A stretch of 64,000 nucleotides of DNA. It comes from Streptomyces sp. DSM 110735. GTDB lineage: Bacteria; Actinomycetota; Actinomycetes; Streptomycetales; Streptomycetaceae. How positions within the stretch are numbered: position 1 is the first letter of the stretch; the number at the start of each line of letters is the position of its first letter. The notes under the pieces were generated by a model that was not told where the DNA came from, did not search any database, and saw only the letters and a program-made list of their open reading frames with translations. Below are positions 34,772-42,871 of the stretch, piece by piece. The position numbers and the translations under genes are program-made. Location: contig NZ_JACYHF010000003.1 of assembly GCF_016482685.1 (NCBI RefSeq), forward strand, positions 186,001 through 250,000, given 5' to 3'.

Positions 34772-36136
34772 TCAGGAAAGGCTGTTGGCGCGGTCGGCGC
34801 GGCGCAGCAGCGGTTCCGGGAGGGAGGCGTCCACGAACGCGTCGCGCGGGTGGGCCATTGCGGGCAGACCGACGGTCTCCCGGCGCAGGAAGACGGCGAG
34901 GGTCCAGTCGAGGAAGACCCGCAGCTTGCGGTTCATGGTCGGCACCCGGCTGCCGTGGTAGAGCCGGTGGAACCACCAGGCGGGGCGGCCCTTGAGCTTG
35001 TACTTGCCGAACAGGATGGCCACGCCCTTGTGCAGACCGATGCTGGCCACCGCGCCGAGGTTCTTGTGCCGGTACACCTTCGGCTCGTCGTCGCGCAGCC
35101 GGGCGACGACGTTGTCGCCGAGGACGAGCGCCTGGCGTACGGCGTGCTGCGCGTTGGGCGGGCACCAGGCGCCCTCGCCCGACGCGAGGTCCGGCACCTG
35201 GGCGTTGTCACCCGCCGCCCACACGTAGTCCATGCCCTGCACCTGGAGGGTGGGGGCGGTGTCGATGTGGCCCCTCGGACCGAGCGGCAGACCGAAGTCG
35301 GAGAGCAGCGGGCTGGGCTTGACCCCGGCGGTCCAGACGATGGTGGAGGCGGGGGTCTCGACGCCGTTCTTCAGCACCACGTGCTGGTGGAGGCAGGACT
35401 CCATGGAGGTGTTGAGGTAGATCTCGATGCCGCGCTCCTCCAGCTTCTGCATCGTCCATACGCCGAGGTCGGGACCCATCTCGGGCAGGATGCGGTTCGC
35501 CGCCTCGACCATGATGAAGCGCATGTCCTCGCGGCTGACGCCCGAGTAGTTCTCCGCCGCGTCCCGGGCCATGTCCTCGATCTCGCCGACGGCCTCCACA
35601 CCCGCGAAGCCGCCGCCGACGAAGACGAAGGTGAGCGCCTTGCGGCGGACCTCCGGGTCGGTGGTGGAGTCGGCCTTGTCGAGCTGCCACAGCACGTGGT
35701 CGCGCAGGCTGATCGCCTCCTCGACGGTCTTCAGACCGATGCCGTGCTCCGCGAGACCGGGGACGGGGAAGGTGCGCGAGACGGAACCGGTGGCGACCAC
35801 GAGGTAGTCGAAGGGCAGCTCGTACTCGTCGCCCGCCGCGGGCACGATGGTGGCGGTCTTCGCCTGGTGGTCGACGCCGACGACATGACCGGTGACGACC
35901 TCCGCGCCCTTGAGCGCCGGGCGCAGCGGGGCGACGAGGTTGCGGGCGGCGATGTTGCCTCCGGCGGCCTCGGGGAGGAAGGGCAGGTACGTCATGTACG
36001 GGCGCGGGTCGACCACGGTGACGGCTGCCTCGTGCTTGCGCAGCTTCTTGAGCAGGCGCAGGGCGGTGTACAGCCCGACGTAGCCACCGCCGACGATGAG
36101 GATCCGGGGCGGCCGGGTGGTGCCGGTGCTGGGCAT
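34772..36136 (-). CDS. ndh: Type II NADH dehydrogenase (NDH-2)
   Basis: 454 residues. FAD-binding Rossmann RILIVGGGYVGLYTALRLLKK at the N-terminus, NADH-binding FVFVGGGFAGVEAVGEIEDMA (~165-185), the typical VVDPRPYMTYLPFLPEAAGG, and DYVWAAGDNAQVPD. A C-terminal amphipathic/membrane segment (RKLRVFLDWTLAVFLRRETVGL) attaches it to the inner membrane, where it passes electrons from NADH to quinone without proton pumping. It follows the formate channel and NAD-formate dehydrogenase genes on the same strand, so NADH from formate could be reoxidised here. Confidence 0.93.
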   Translation of the reverse strand: MPSTGTTRPPRILIVGGGYVGLYTALRLLKKLRKHEAAVTVVDPRPYMTYLPFLPEAAGGNIAARNLVAPLRPALKGAEVVTGHVVGVDHQAKTATIVPAAGDEYELPFDYLVVATGSVSRTFPVPGLAEHGIGLKTVEEAISLRDHVLWQLDKADSTTDPEVRRKALTFVFVGGGFAGVEAVGEIEDMARDAAENYSGVSREDMRFIMVEAANRILPEMGPDLGVWTMQKLEERGIEIYLNTSMESCLHQHVVLKNGVETPASTIVWTAGVKPSPLLSDFGLPLGPRGHIDTAPTLQVQGMDYVWAAGDNAQVPDLASGEGAWCPPNAQHAVRQALVLGDNVVARLRDDEPKVYRHKNLGAVASIGLHKGVAILFGKYKLKGRPAWWFHRLYHGSRVPTMNRKLRVFLDWTLAVFLRRETVGLPAMAHPRDAFVDASLPEPLLRRADRANSLS

Positions 36137-36198
36137 GGGGGATGGGCCTTTCTGGGGTGGGGCGAGCGGCGGGGAACGGGGCGAGGGCGGGCGGGGCG

Positions 36199-37101
36199 CT
36201 AGCTCTTGGCGGTCTCGACAGGGACGCCGGTCTGCGCGCCGACCGGCGGAGCGACGGGCGCTCCCGTCTGCGTGTCGGTCTGTGTGTCGGTGTGTGTACC
36301 GGCGCCCTTGGCCGGGCGGGCGATCACGCTGTACGCGATGCCGACCAGGACCGCGCCGCCGACCAGGTTGCCGAGACCGACGAAGAGCAGGTCGCGGGCG
36401 AAGGCGCCGACGGTGACGCCGGGGACGTGCTGGAAGAGGCCGAGCGAGAAGTACGTCATGTTGGCGACGACGTGCTCGAAGCCGGAGCCGATGAAGGCGA
36501 GCAGACACCAGAAGATCAGGGCGATCTTGGCGCCGTCGGAGCGGGTCCGCCCGGCCGTCCAGAGGGCCAGGCAGACCAGGAAGTTGCACAGGACCCCGCG
36601 GAAGAAGAGCGCCTCGGTGCTCTCGTGGATCTTGGTCGTCAGCATGCCGGTGAGCAGGGTGGCGCCGGGGGCGGGCTTGCCGGGGACGCCGACCATGTCG
36701 AGGACACCGGCGCTGTGCACGATCCAGGCGAAGACGATCGAGCCGATCAGGTTGCCGATGAAGGAGAAGACGATGACGCCGACGGCGCCTAGCGGCGAGA
36801 CGCGGCGCCTGGTCACTCCCTGGGTCATCGTCAGCACGTTGCCGGTGCACAGTTCCGACCCGGCGAAGACGACGAGGATGAGCGCGATGCCGAAGACGCC
36901 GCCCTGGATCAGCTTGGTCCAGGCGGAGTGCTGGGCGCCGAGCGGCCCGGTCACCATGATGAGGAGCACACCCGCTACGCCGATGAAGGCTCCGGCGAGT
37001 GCGGAGAGCAGCAGATAACGGCCGGGACTGCGCAGGAGGGACACCTTGGTCCGCGCGGCGGTGGCCTGCTCTTCCAAGGCGTGCTGAAGGGGAATGGGCA
37101 C
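36199..37101 (-). CDS. Formate/nitrite transporter (FocA/NirC family)
   Basis: 300 residues with six membrane helices and FNT motifs: AGAFIGVAGVLLIM, VFAGSELCTGNVLTMTQG, and GVLCNFLVCLALW, with GFEHVVANMTYF as the second half-helix region. The C-terminal tail is a Thr/Asp/Gln repeat (THTDTQTDTQTG) from tandem DNA repeats. Start is a GTG 5 nt after GAGAGAG. Between NAD-dependent formate dehydrogenase (upstream) and NDH-2 (downstream) on one strand, so formate is the likelier substrate than nitrite. A structured leader lies ~110 nt upstream. Confidence 0.92.
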   Translation of the reverse strand: MPIPLQHALEEQATAARTKVSLLRSPGRYLLLSALAGAFIGVAGVLLIMVTGPLGAQHSAWTKLIQGGVFGIALILVVFAGSELCTGNVLTMTQGVTRRRVSPLGAVGVIVFSFIGNLIGSIVFAWIVHSAGVLDMVGVPGKPAPGATLLTGMLTTKIHESTEALFFRGVLCNFLVCLALWTAGRTRSDGAKIALIFWCLLAFIGSGFEHVVANMTYFSLGLFQHVPGVTVGAFARDLLFVGLGNLVGGAVLVGIAYSVIARPAKGAGTHTDTQTDTQTGAPVAPPVGAQTGVPVETAKS

Positions 37102-37209
37102 GGTGACTCTCTCGGTGCTGATGCCCGTCGAGGACGGCACTCGCCTCGATAGGCAACGGTTATGAGGCGTCGGGTGGCGCCTTTTGAATTGATGCGGTGA
37201 TGACACGGC

Positions 37210-37257
37210 AAGAGGTCGCCCCCTCCGGTTTTTCACCCCCGGAGAAAACGACCTCTT
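37210..37257 (-). promoter_or_regulatory. Nested hairpin in the formate-channel leader
   Basis: Outer 9-bp stem AAGAGGTCG / CGACCTCTT encloses an inner 6-bp stem CTCCGG / CCGGAG, separated by an internal loop (GGGG-type bases opposite TTTT-type bases). It lies between formate dehydrogenase and the transporter on the same strand, 108 nt before the transporter start. It could be a terminator of the upstream gene or an mRNA regulatory element. Confidence 0.5.
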
Positions 37258-37265
37258 ATGCCGAC

Positions 37266-37310
37266 GGAAATCCCGTCCTGGGAAATCCCGTCCTGGGAAA
37301 TTCCGTCCTG
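37266..37310. repeat. Three 15-bp tandem repeats (GGAAATCCCGTCCTG)
   Basis: Units at 37266, 37281 and 37296; the third has one C-to-T change. They sit between formate dehydrogenase and the formate channel, just beyond the nested hairpin. Iterated operator sites or slippage products are both possible. Confidence 0.85.
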
Positions 37311-37421
37311 TCCGCGTCGGAGTCACACCCGCCCACACCGGCGAGAGAAACTCCGGACGGGGGGACCGTGGCCGGGGCGGGCGAGACCGGTATCGTCCGC
37401 CCCTGTCACAGCCGGTGGGGC

Positions 37422-38591
37422 TTACTTCTTCTTGTCGCCCGCCGTGTAGGAGGCGGCGCCGGTGCCGGCCAGCTTGCCGCCGTCGACGATGAGGTACTCG
37501 TCGCGGATCGGGGTGCCGTCGAGGAAGTTCTCCAGGATCTCGCGGGTACCGGCCGCGTAACGCGCCTGGGCGGTCAGCGAGGTGCCGGAGATGTGGGGGG
37601 TCATGCCGTTGAACGGCATGGTGCGCCACGGGTGGTCCGCCGGGGCGGGCTGCGGGTACCACACGTCACCGGCGTAGCCGCCGAGCTGACCCGACTCCAG
37701 GGCGCGGACCACGGCGTCGCGGTCGACGATCTGGGCGCGGGCGGTGTTCACGATGTAGGAGCCCTTGCGCATGCTGTTCAGGAGCTTCTCGTCGAACAGG
37801 TTCAGCGTCTCGGGGTGCAGCGGGGCGTGGATGGAGACCACGTCCACGTTCTTCGCGAGGTCTTGCGCGGTGGGGTGGAAGGTGAGGTTCAGCTCCTCCT
37901 CGATCTCCTTGGGCAGCCGGCGCTTGTCGGTGTAGTGGAGCTTGACGTCGAACGGCTTCAGGCGACGCAGGACCGCGACACCGATGCGCCCTGCGGCGAT
38001 GACACCGACGTCCATGCCCTCGAGGTCGTAGGAGTGCGAGACGCAGTCGGCGATGTTCCAGCCGCCCTCGGCCGCCCACTTGTGGGAGGGGAGGTAGTTG
38101 CGGACCAGGGAGAGGACCATCATGACCGCGTGCTCGGCGACGCTGATGGAGTTGGAGTAGGTGACCTCGGCGACCGTGATGCCACGGGCGATCGCGGAGT
38201 CCAGGTCCACGTGGTCCGAGCCGATGCCGGCGGTGAGGGCGAGCTTCAGCTTGGGGGCCTTGGCGATGCGCTCGGGGGTGAGGTAGGCGGGCCAGAACGG
38301 CTGCGAGATGACGACGTCGGCGTCGGGCAGGTGACGGTCCAGCTCCGAGTCCGGGCCCTCCTTGTCCGAGGTCACCACGAGGGTGTGGCCGCGCTCTTCG
38401 AGGAAGCGGCGCAGACCCAGCTCACCGGAGACGCTGCCGAGCAGCTCGCCGGGGGTGAAGTCGATGGCCTTCGGGGACGGCAGGGTCTGACCACCCGGGT
38501 AGCCCTCGATCTTCGGCAGGTCGTTGCGGGCGTACTTCGGCGGGAAACCCGTCACCGGGTCCGGGTACAGAACACAGACAATCTTCGCCAC
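37422..38591 (-). CDS. fdh: NAD-dependent formate dehydrogenase
   Basis: 389 residues, very close to the methylotroph/plant-type FDH: VCVLYPDPVTGFPPKYARND at the start, GGQTLPSPKAIDFTPGELLG, the substrate region SQPFWPAYLTPERI, NSISVAEHAVMM, the NAD Rossmann VIAAGRIGVAVLRRL followed by an acidic residue (TDKRR), catalytic Arg in VNTARAQIVDRD, Gln in WYPQPAPADHPWR and His in MTPHISGTSLTAQARYAAG. Oxidises formate to CO2 with NAD+ in the cytoplasm; needs no metal. GTG start with AGGAGG at 7 nt. Heads a leftward unit with the formate channel and NDH-2. Confidence 0.97.
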   Translation of the reverse strand: MAKIVCVLYPDPVTGFPPKYARNDLPKIEGYPGGQTLPSPKAIDFTPGELLGSVSGELGLRRFLEERGHTLVVTSDKEGPDSELDRHLPDADVVISQPFWPAYLTPERIAKAPKLKLALTAGIGSDHVDLDSAIARGITVAEVTYSNSISVAEHAVMMVLSLVRNYLPSHKWAAEGGWNIADCVSHSYDLEGMDVGVIAAGRIGVAVLRRLKPFDVKLHYTDKRRLPKEIEEELNLTFHPTAQDLAKNVDVVSIHAPLHPETLNLFDEKLLNSMRKGSYIVNTARAQIVDRDAVVRALESGQLGGYAGDVWYPQPAPADHPWRTMPFNGMTPHISGTSLTAQARYAAGTREILENFLDGTPIRDEYLIVDGGKLAGTGAASYTAGDKKK

Positions 38592-39188
38592 GATTTCCTC
38601 CTGTGTGAGACCACGGAATTTCGCTCCGGAATTCCTTTCCGGTTTCCGTGTCGATAACAACCTTCCACCCGGGCACCCGAGGCCGTCAAAGAAGGGAACT
38701 CGACCGCTTGATAGGAGGTACCTATCTGTACGGATTTCAACCAAATCCACAGAGCGCGACCGCATGACGAACGGACGCGACGGTCAGGTCAACTTGCCTG
38801 TTCAGCAAGGGCTTTGAGGGCTTCGCGCGACACCCGCCCCACCCCGCAGAGCCCACCCGCGCTCACCCGATCAGCCCCGCACCCCACCCCCAGGACCCTC
38901 GAAAACGTGACCCACGGCACAGCGAACGAGCCTTTTATGCACACGCACATGCCAGGATGAAGGCGCTTGAGAGCCGCACATGCGAGCCACAAAGCCATCG
39001 AGACCACGCAGATGCGTCCACGACCGCTCAGCGGTGCGTCCGGGCGTCCCTGAGCCGACCGGGCGAGCCCTCCTCTGATTTGCCCGGCTCCTACGCCCGC
39101 GCGGGCAGCGAATGCGACCGCCGGAAAACCGCCCCGCTCTGTCCCGTTTAGGTTGAACAGACGTCACCGCATTCACAGGAGAAACGTC
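38592..39188. other. 597-bp divergent intergenic region between fdh and the second molbindin
   Basis: No convincing coding frame was found. It is less GC-biased than its surroundings. It must contain the promoters of fdh (leftward) and the molbindin (rightward). A TAGGTT at 39149-39154 is a plausible -10 for the molbindin, 35 nt before its start, though the -35 is weak. GGAATT-type motifs near 38613-38635 resemble parts of the 15-bp repeats before the formate channel. Confidence 0.5.
38710..38725. promoter_or_regulatory. Palindrome upstream of fdh, candidate operator
   Basis: GATAGG and CCTATC form a perfect 6-bp inverted repeat around a short spacer, and the centre also contains the palindrome AGGTACCT. 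It lies about 120 bp before the fdh start in an otherwise unstructured region. Operator function is inference. Confidence 0.35.
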
Positions 39189-39608
39189 ATGAGCCTGAGC
39201 ATTCGCAATCAAATTCCCGGCACCGTCACCGAGATCGCGCACGGGGAGGCGATGGCCACGGTGAAGGTACGGGTCGAGAGGGGACCCGACCTCACGGCGG
39301 CGATCACCGAGGACGCCGTCCGGGATCTCGGGCTCACCGAGGGCTCCGCCGTGCGGGCCATGATGAAGTCCACCGAGGTCGCGCTCGCCACCGGACAGGT
39401 GGAGGGGCTGTCCATCCGGAACCAGTTGCCCGGCACGGTCAGCGAGGTGACCGCCGGACCTTCGATGGCTGCCGTGAAGGTCGCCGTGGAGGCGGGCGAG
39501 CTGACCGCCGCCATCACCAGGGACGCGGTGGACGACCTCGGTCTGGCGGCGGGTACGCGCGTCGTCGCGCTCATCAAGTCGACCGAGGTGTCCCTGGCGA
39601 ACGCCTGA
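39189..39608 (+). CDS. Molbindin, two Mop/TOBE domains (copy 2)
   Basis: 139 residues, same architecture and length as copy 1: SIRNQIPGTVTEIAHGEAMATVKVRV...SAVRAMMKSTEVALA and SIRNQLPGTVSEVTAGPSMAAVKVAV...VVALIKSTEVSLAN. Long stretches are identical between the copies, pointing to duplication. ATG after AGGAG. Likely role: cytoplasmic molybdate or tungstate buffering for the molybdoenzymes nearby. Convergent with selD. Confidence 0.93.
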   Translation: MSLSIRNQIPGTVTEIAHGEAMATVKVRVERGPDLTAAITEDAVRDLGLTEGSAVRAMMKSTEVALATGQVEGLSIRNQLPGTVSEVTAGPSMAAVKVAVEAGELTAAITRDAVDDLGLAAGTRVVALIKSTEVSLANA

Positions 39609-39747
39609 CGGGCGGCGCCACCGACAAGTCCGCCGACGCCCCCGGCACCCCTCCCGACGCCTGCGCCGACGCGCGTCCCGACGCCTGGCGCGACGGCCGG
39701 CGCGCCGCCCGACTCGACTCCCGTCCCGCCGAGAACCACCGCCCCCG

Positions 39748-40764
39748 TCAGCGCACCACCAGCCGGTACGCCCCCTCCGGCACCAGCTCCCCGATCACCG
39801 GCGCGCCCGGCACCTCCCCCGCGACGAGCAGCCCGCCGGAGGTCTGGGCGTCGGCCAGCAGGAGCCGGCTCAGCTCGTCGGCGTCGCCGAAGTCGGTGTA
39901 GGGCGCGACCCAGTCGAGGTTGCGGCGTGTGCCGCCGCTGACGTATCCCTCGCGGGCAGCCTCCACGGCGCCGTCGAGGTAGGGGACGGCGGCGGAGTCG
40001 ATGACGGCGCTCACCCCGGAGGCGCGCGCCATCTTGAAGAGGTGGCCGAGGAGGCCGAAGCCGGTCACGTCGGTGGCGCAGACGGCGCCCGCGTCCAGCG
40101 CGGCCCGTGCCGCGTCGCGGTTGAGCGCGACCATCGTCTCCACCGCCTGCGGGAAGACCTCGCCGGTCGACTTGTGCCGGTTGTTGAGGACGCCGAGACC
40201 GAGCGGCTTGGTCAGCGACAGCGGCACCCCGGCCCGTCCGGCGTCGTTGCGCAGCAGGCGGTCCGGGTCGACCACGCCGGTCACCGCCATGCCGTACTTG
40301 GGCTCGGGGTCGTCCACGCTGTGGCCGCCGCCGACCGCGCAGCCCGCCTCCGTGGCGACGTCCATGCCGCCGCGCAGCACCTCGCGCGCCAGGTCGAAGG
40401 GGAGCACGTCACGCGGCCAGCCGAGCAGGTTGACGGCGACGAGCGGGGTGCCGCCCATGGCATAGACGTCGGAGAGGGCGTTGGCGGCGGCGATGCGGCC
40501 CCAGTCATAGGGGTCGTCCACGACGGGGGTGAAGAAGTCGGCGGTGGCGACGGCGGCGAGATTGCCGGGGAGCCGGACGACCGCCGCGTCGTCGCCGTGG
40601 TCGAGACCCACGAGCAGGTCGTCGGTGGCCGAGCCGGAGGGTGTGAGCCCGCCGACGATGTCCTCCAGCTCACCCGGCGGGATCTTGCAGGCGCAGCCGC
40701 CGCCGTGCGCGTACTGGGTGAGCCGCACGGTGTCGCGCTCGTAAGTGGTGCGGATGTCTGTCAT
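39748..40764 (-). CDS. selD: Selenide, water dikinase SelD
   Basis: 338 residues. The N-terminal active loop HGGGCACKIPPGEL has Cys24 and Lys27, matching the catalytic Cys17/Lys20 of E. coli SelD, so this is the cysteine rather than the selenocysteine form. The ATP/Mg site includes DDAAV, TADFFTPVVDDPYDWGRIAAANALSDVYAMGG, and GGHSVDDPEPKYGMAVTG. Makes selenophosphate from selenide and ATP, the Se donor for SelA. The gene lies leftward, with tRNA-Sec on the opposite strand between it and selB. Confidence 0.97.
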   Translation of the reverse strand: MTDIRTTYERDTVRLTQYAHGGGCACKIPPGELEDIVGGLTPSGSATDDLLVGLDHGDDAAVVRLPGNLAAVATADFFTPVVDDPYDWGRIAAANALSDVYAMGGTPLVAVNLLGWPRDVLPFDLAREVLRGGMDVATEAGCAVGGGHSVDDPEPKYGMAVTGVVDPDRLLRNDAGRAGVPLSLTKPLGLGVLNNRHKSTGEVFPQAVETMVALNRDAARAALDAGAVCATDVTGFGLLGHLFKMARASGVSAVIDSAAVPYLDGAVEAAREGYVSGGTRRNLDWVAPYTDFGDADELSRLLLADAQTSGGLLVAGEVPGAPVIGELVPEGAYRLVVR

Positions 40765-40919
40765 GGCTGTCTCAGTCCTCGCTCACATCTGCGGGTGGGG
40801 GCGCCCGGGGTGCGTTCGAGCCGCGCCCTGGGGGGATGCCGTGTGGCGTGTTGACTCGGGGCGGGGGCGGGGGTTCGATGTGCGGGTGGCCGGGGCATTC
40901 GCCCTGTGACGGCCCGCGG

Positions 40920-41015
40920 GGAGACGCAAGGGTGCCTGGTGGCCCTCCCGGTCTTCAAAACCGAGGTGTCCGAGCAACTCGGGCAGGCGGGTTCGATTCC
41001 CGTTCGTCTCCGCCA
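40920..41015 (+). tRNA. selC: tRNA-Sec (anticodon TCA)
   Basis: 96 nt including the encoded CCA. Seven clear acceptor pairs (GGAGACG / CGTCTCC), discriminator G, an extended D stem (GGGTGCC / GGCCCTC), anticodon loop CTTCAAA with TCA, a long variable arm (TCCGAG-CAA-CTCGGG) and T loop TTCGATT. These are the hallmarks of selenocysteine tRNA. It lies on the + strand, against the flanking selD and selB genes, so has its own promoter. Confidence 0.96.
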
Positions 41016-41099
41016 ATCCCCGCGCTCCCTCGCCCGGCGAGGTCGAAGGGGTCGAAGCGGCCGGAGCGATCGAAGCGGTCGGCGTGATCCCGCTCCCCC

Positions 41100-42869
41100 T
41101 CATTCCGCGCTCCGGCAGCGGCGCAGGGCGCCCTCCACGCGCACGGTGTGGCCGTGCCGGTCCAGGTATTCGAGCAGCGGGATGCCGACCCGGCGGGTGG
41201 TGTTCAGCGCCCGGCACGCCTGGCTCGCGGTGAACGGCTGGTCCAGGCTGGCGAGCACCGCGGCGGCCCGCGCGTCGGCGCCCGGCAGCAGCACGAGGTG
41301 CTTGTCGATCCGCAGCAGCGCGCCCGCCGCCTCGGCCGCCGCCAACAGCTTGGGCGTGAGACCGAGTTCGCGCAGCTTGTCGGCGTCCGGGGCGTGGAAC
41401 GGCTCGCGGGTGAGGTCCTCGCGTACCCGCGCGACGGCTGCCTCGACCTCGGGCGGGAGGCTGGGGCGCTCCTCGGCGCCGTAGATCCGGCCCTCGCTGT
41501 GGCGCAGGGCGGGCGACTGGGCCAGGAGGGCGTCGATCAGGGCGCGGTCCGGCAGTCCGAGGGCGTGGCGCGCCTCCTCGGGGGGCAGTCCGGGTTCCAG
41601 GGGGTGGCGGGCGGCGTGCTGCTCGACCGCTTCGGCGAGGCGGGTCTTCAGGGCAGCCCAGTGGTCCGGGTCCGCGAGCCATTCGCCGGTGACGGGTTCG
41701 GCGGGGGGCGGTACGCCCATGGCGAGCAGGTCGGAGCGGCGGATGAGCCCGCGGCGGCGCAGTTCGGCGGCGCCGTCGGCGCGCCCTGGTGTGGTGCTCA
41801 GTTCGAGGTCGCGGGCGGCGGCCGCGCCGCGCCGGGTGAGGCGGGGCGGGCGGACGTCGAGGACGGTGACTCCGGCGGGGATCCGGTGGCGTCCGGGGTC
41901 GCGCAGCAGCGCGCCGTCACCCACGCGCAGCGGGAGGGGTGCGGCCAGGCGCAGCCGGGCGGTGTCCTCGCCGAGGGGGCGGACCGTGACGGGGACGGCC
42001 GCCGAGCCCGCGTGGAAGGTGAGTTCGCGCGGCAGGTCGCGGGCGGCGTCGCCGCGCAGCCGTACGTCGACGGTGTCGCTGGTGAGCCAGCGGTCCGGGG
42101 TGAGGAGCGCGTCGCCCCGGCGCAGGGTTGCGGCGCCCGGTCCGGTGACGTTGACGGCGACCCGGGCGACCGCGCCGGTCTCCTGGTGGGTCTCCTTCAG
42201 GCTCTCCAGACCGCGCACTCGCAACAGCGCGCCGTCGCGCGCCAGTTGGAGCCGGTCACCGACGCGCAGGGTGCCCGCGCCGAGGGTGCCGGTGACGACG
42301 GTGCCGTGGCCGCGCACGGTGAAGGCGCGGTCCACCCACAGCCGTACGTCGCCGTCGAGGTCGGGGGCGGGCAGTTCGCCGGTCAGCCGGACCAGGGCGG
42401 CGCGCAGGTCGTCGATGCCCTGTCCGGTGACCGGGCTGACGGCGACGCTCGGGATCTTGCCGAGGGAGGATTCCGCGATCCGGGCGAGTGCCTGTTCGCG
42501 GGTCGCCTCGGGGTCCGCGAGGTCGCTGCGGGAGACGGCGAGCAGTCCGTGCCGTACGCCGAGCGCGTCGAGGACGGCGAGGTGTTCCTCGGACTGGGGC
42601 TGCCAGCCCTGGTCGGCGGCGACGACGAAGAGGACGGCGGGGACGGGCCCGACTCCGGCGAGCATGTTGCCCACGAGGCGTTCGTGTCCGGGTACGTCCA
42701 CGAAGGCGAGGTCGCCCGCGCCGGGCAGCCGGGTCCAGACGAAGCCGAGGTCGAGGGTCATGCCCCGGCGGCGTTCCTCGGCCCAGCGGTCGGGTTCCAT
42801 GCCGGTGAGGGCGCGCAGCAGGGCGGACTTGCCGTGGTCGACGTGTCCGGCGGTGGCGACGACGTGCAC
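41100..42869 (-). CDS. selB: Selenocysteine-specific elongation factor SelB
   Basis: 589 residues. N-terminal GTPase: ATAGHVDHGKSALLRALTG, DVPGHERLVGNML, VAADQGWQPQSEEHLAVLD; then EF-Tu-like domains (VRGHGTVVTGTLGAG). The C-terminal third is four winged helices (ending FTASQACRALNTTRRVGIPLLEYLDRHGHTVR) that bind the SECIS hairpin. Delivers Sec-tRNA to UGA codons. GTG start 6 nt after GGGGAG, two nucleotides after the selA stop, so coupled. A long upstream in-frame stretch belongs to the selA region and is not coding. Confidence 0.97.
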   Translation of the reverse strand: MHVVATAGHVDHGKSALLRALTGMEPDRWAEERRRGMTLDLGFVWTRLPGAGDLAFVDVPGHERLVGNMLAGVGPVPAVLFVVAADQGWQPQSEEHLAVLDALGVRHGLLAVSRSDLADPEATREQALARIAESSLGKIPSVAVSPVTGQGIDDLRAALVRLTGELPAPDLDGDVRLWVDRAFTVRGHGTVVTGTLGAGTLRVGDRLQLARDGALLRVRGLESLKETHQETGAVARVAVNVTGPGAATLRRGDALLTPDRWLTSDTVDVRLRGDAARDLPRELTFHAGSAAVPVTVRPLGEDTARLRLAAPLPLRVGDGALLRDPGRHRIPAGVTVLDVRPPRLTRRGAAAARDLELSTTPGRADGAAELRRRGLIRRSDLLAMGVPPPAEPVTGEWLADPDHWAALKTRLAEAVEQHAARHPLEPGLPPEEARHALGLPDRALIDALLAQSPALRHSEGRIYGAEERPSLPPEVEAAVARVREDLTREPFHAPDADKLRELGLTPKLLAAAEAAGALLRIDKHLVLLPGADARAAAVLASLDQPFTASQACRALNTTRRVGIPLLEYLDRHGHTVRVEGALRRCRSAE

Positions 42870-42871
42870 GG

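Noticed and set aside
36199..37101. Nitrite channel (NirC) as the name for the FNT protein
   Set aside because: Sequence alone does not separate FocA from NirC; the genes on both sides concern formate and NADH and no nitrite reductase is nearby.
39609..39747. Terminator between the second molbindin and selD
   Set aside because: The only sizeable inverted repeat has a loop of about 80 nt, and nested stems are weak.
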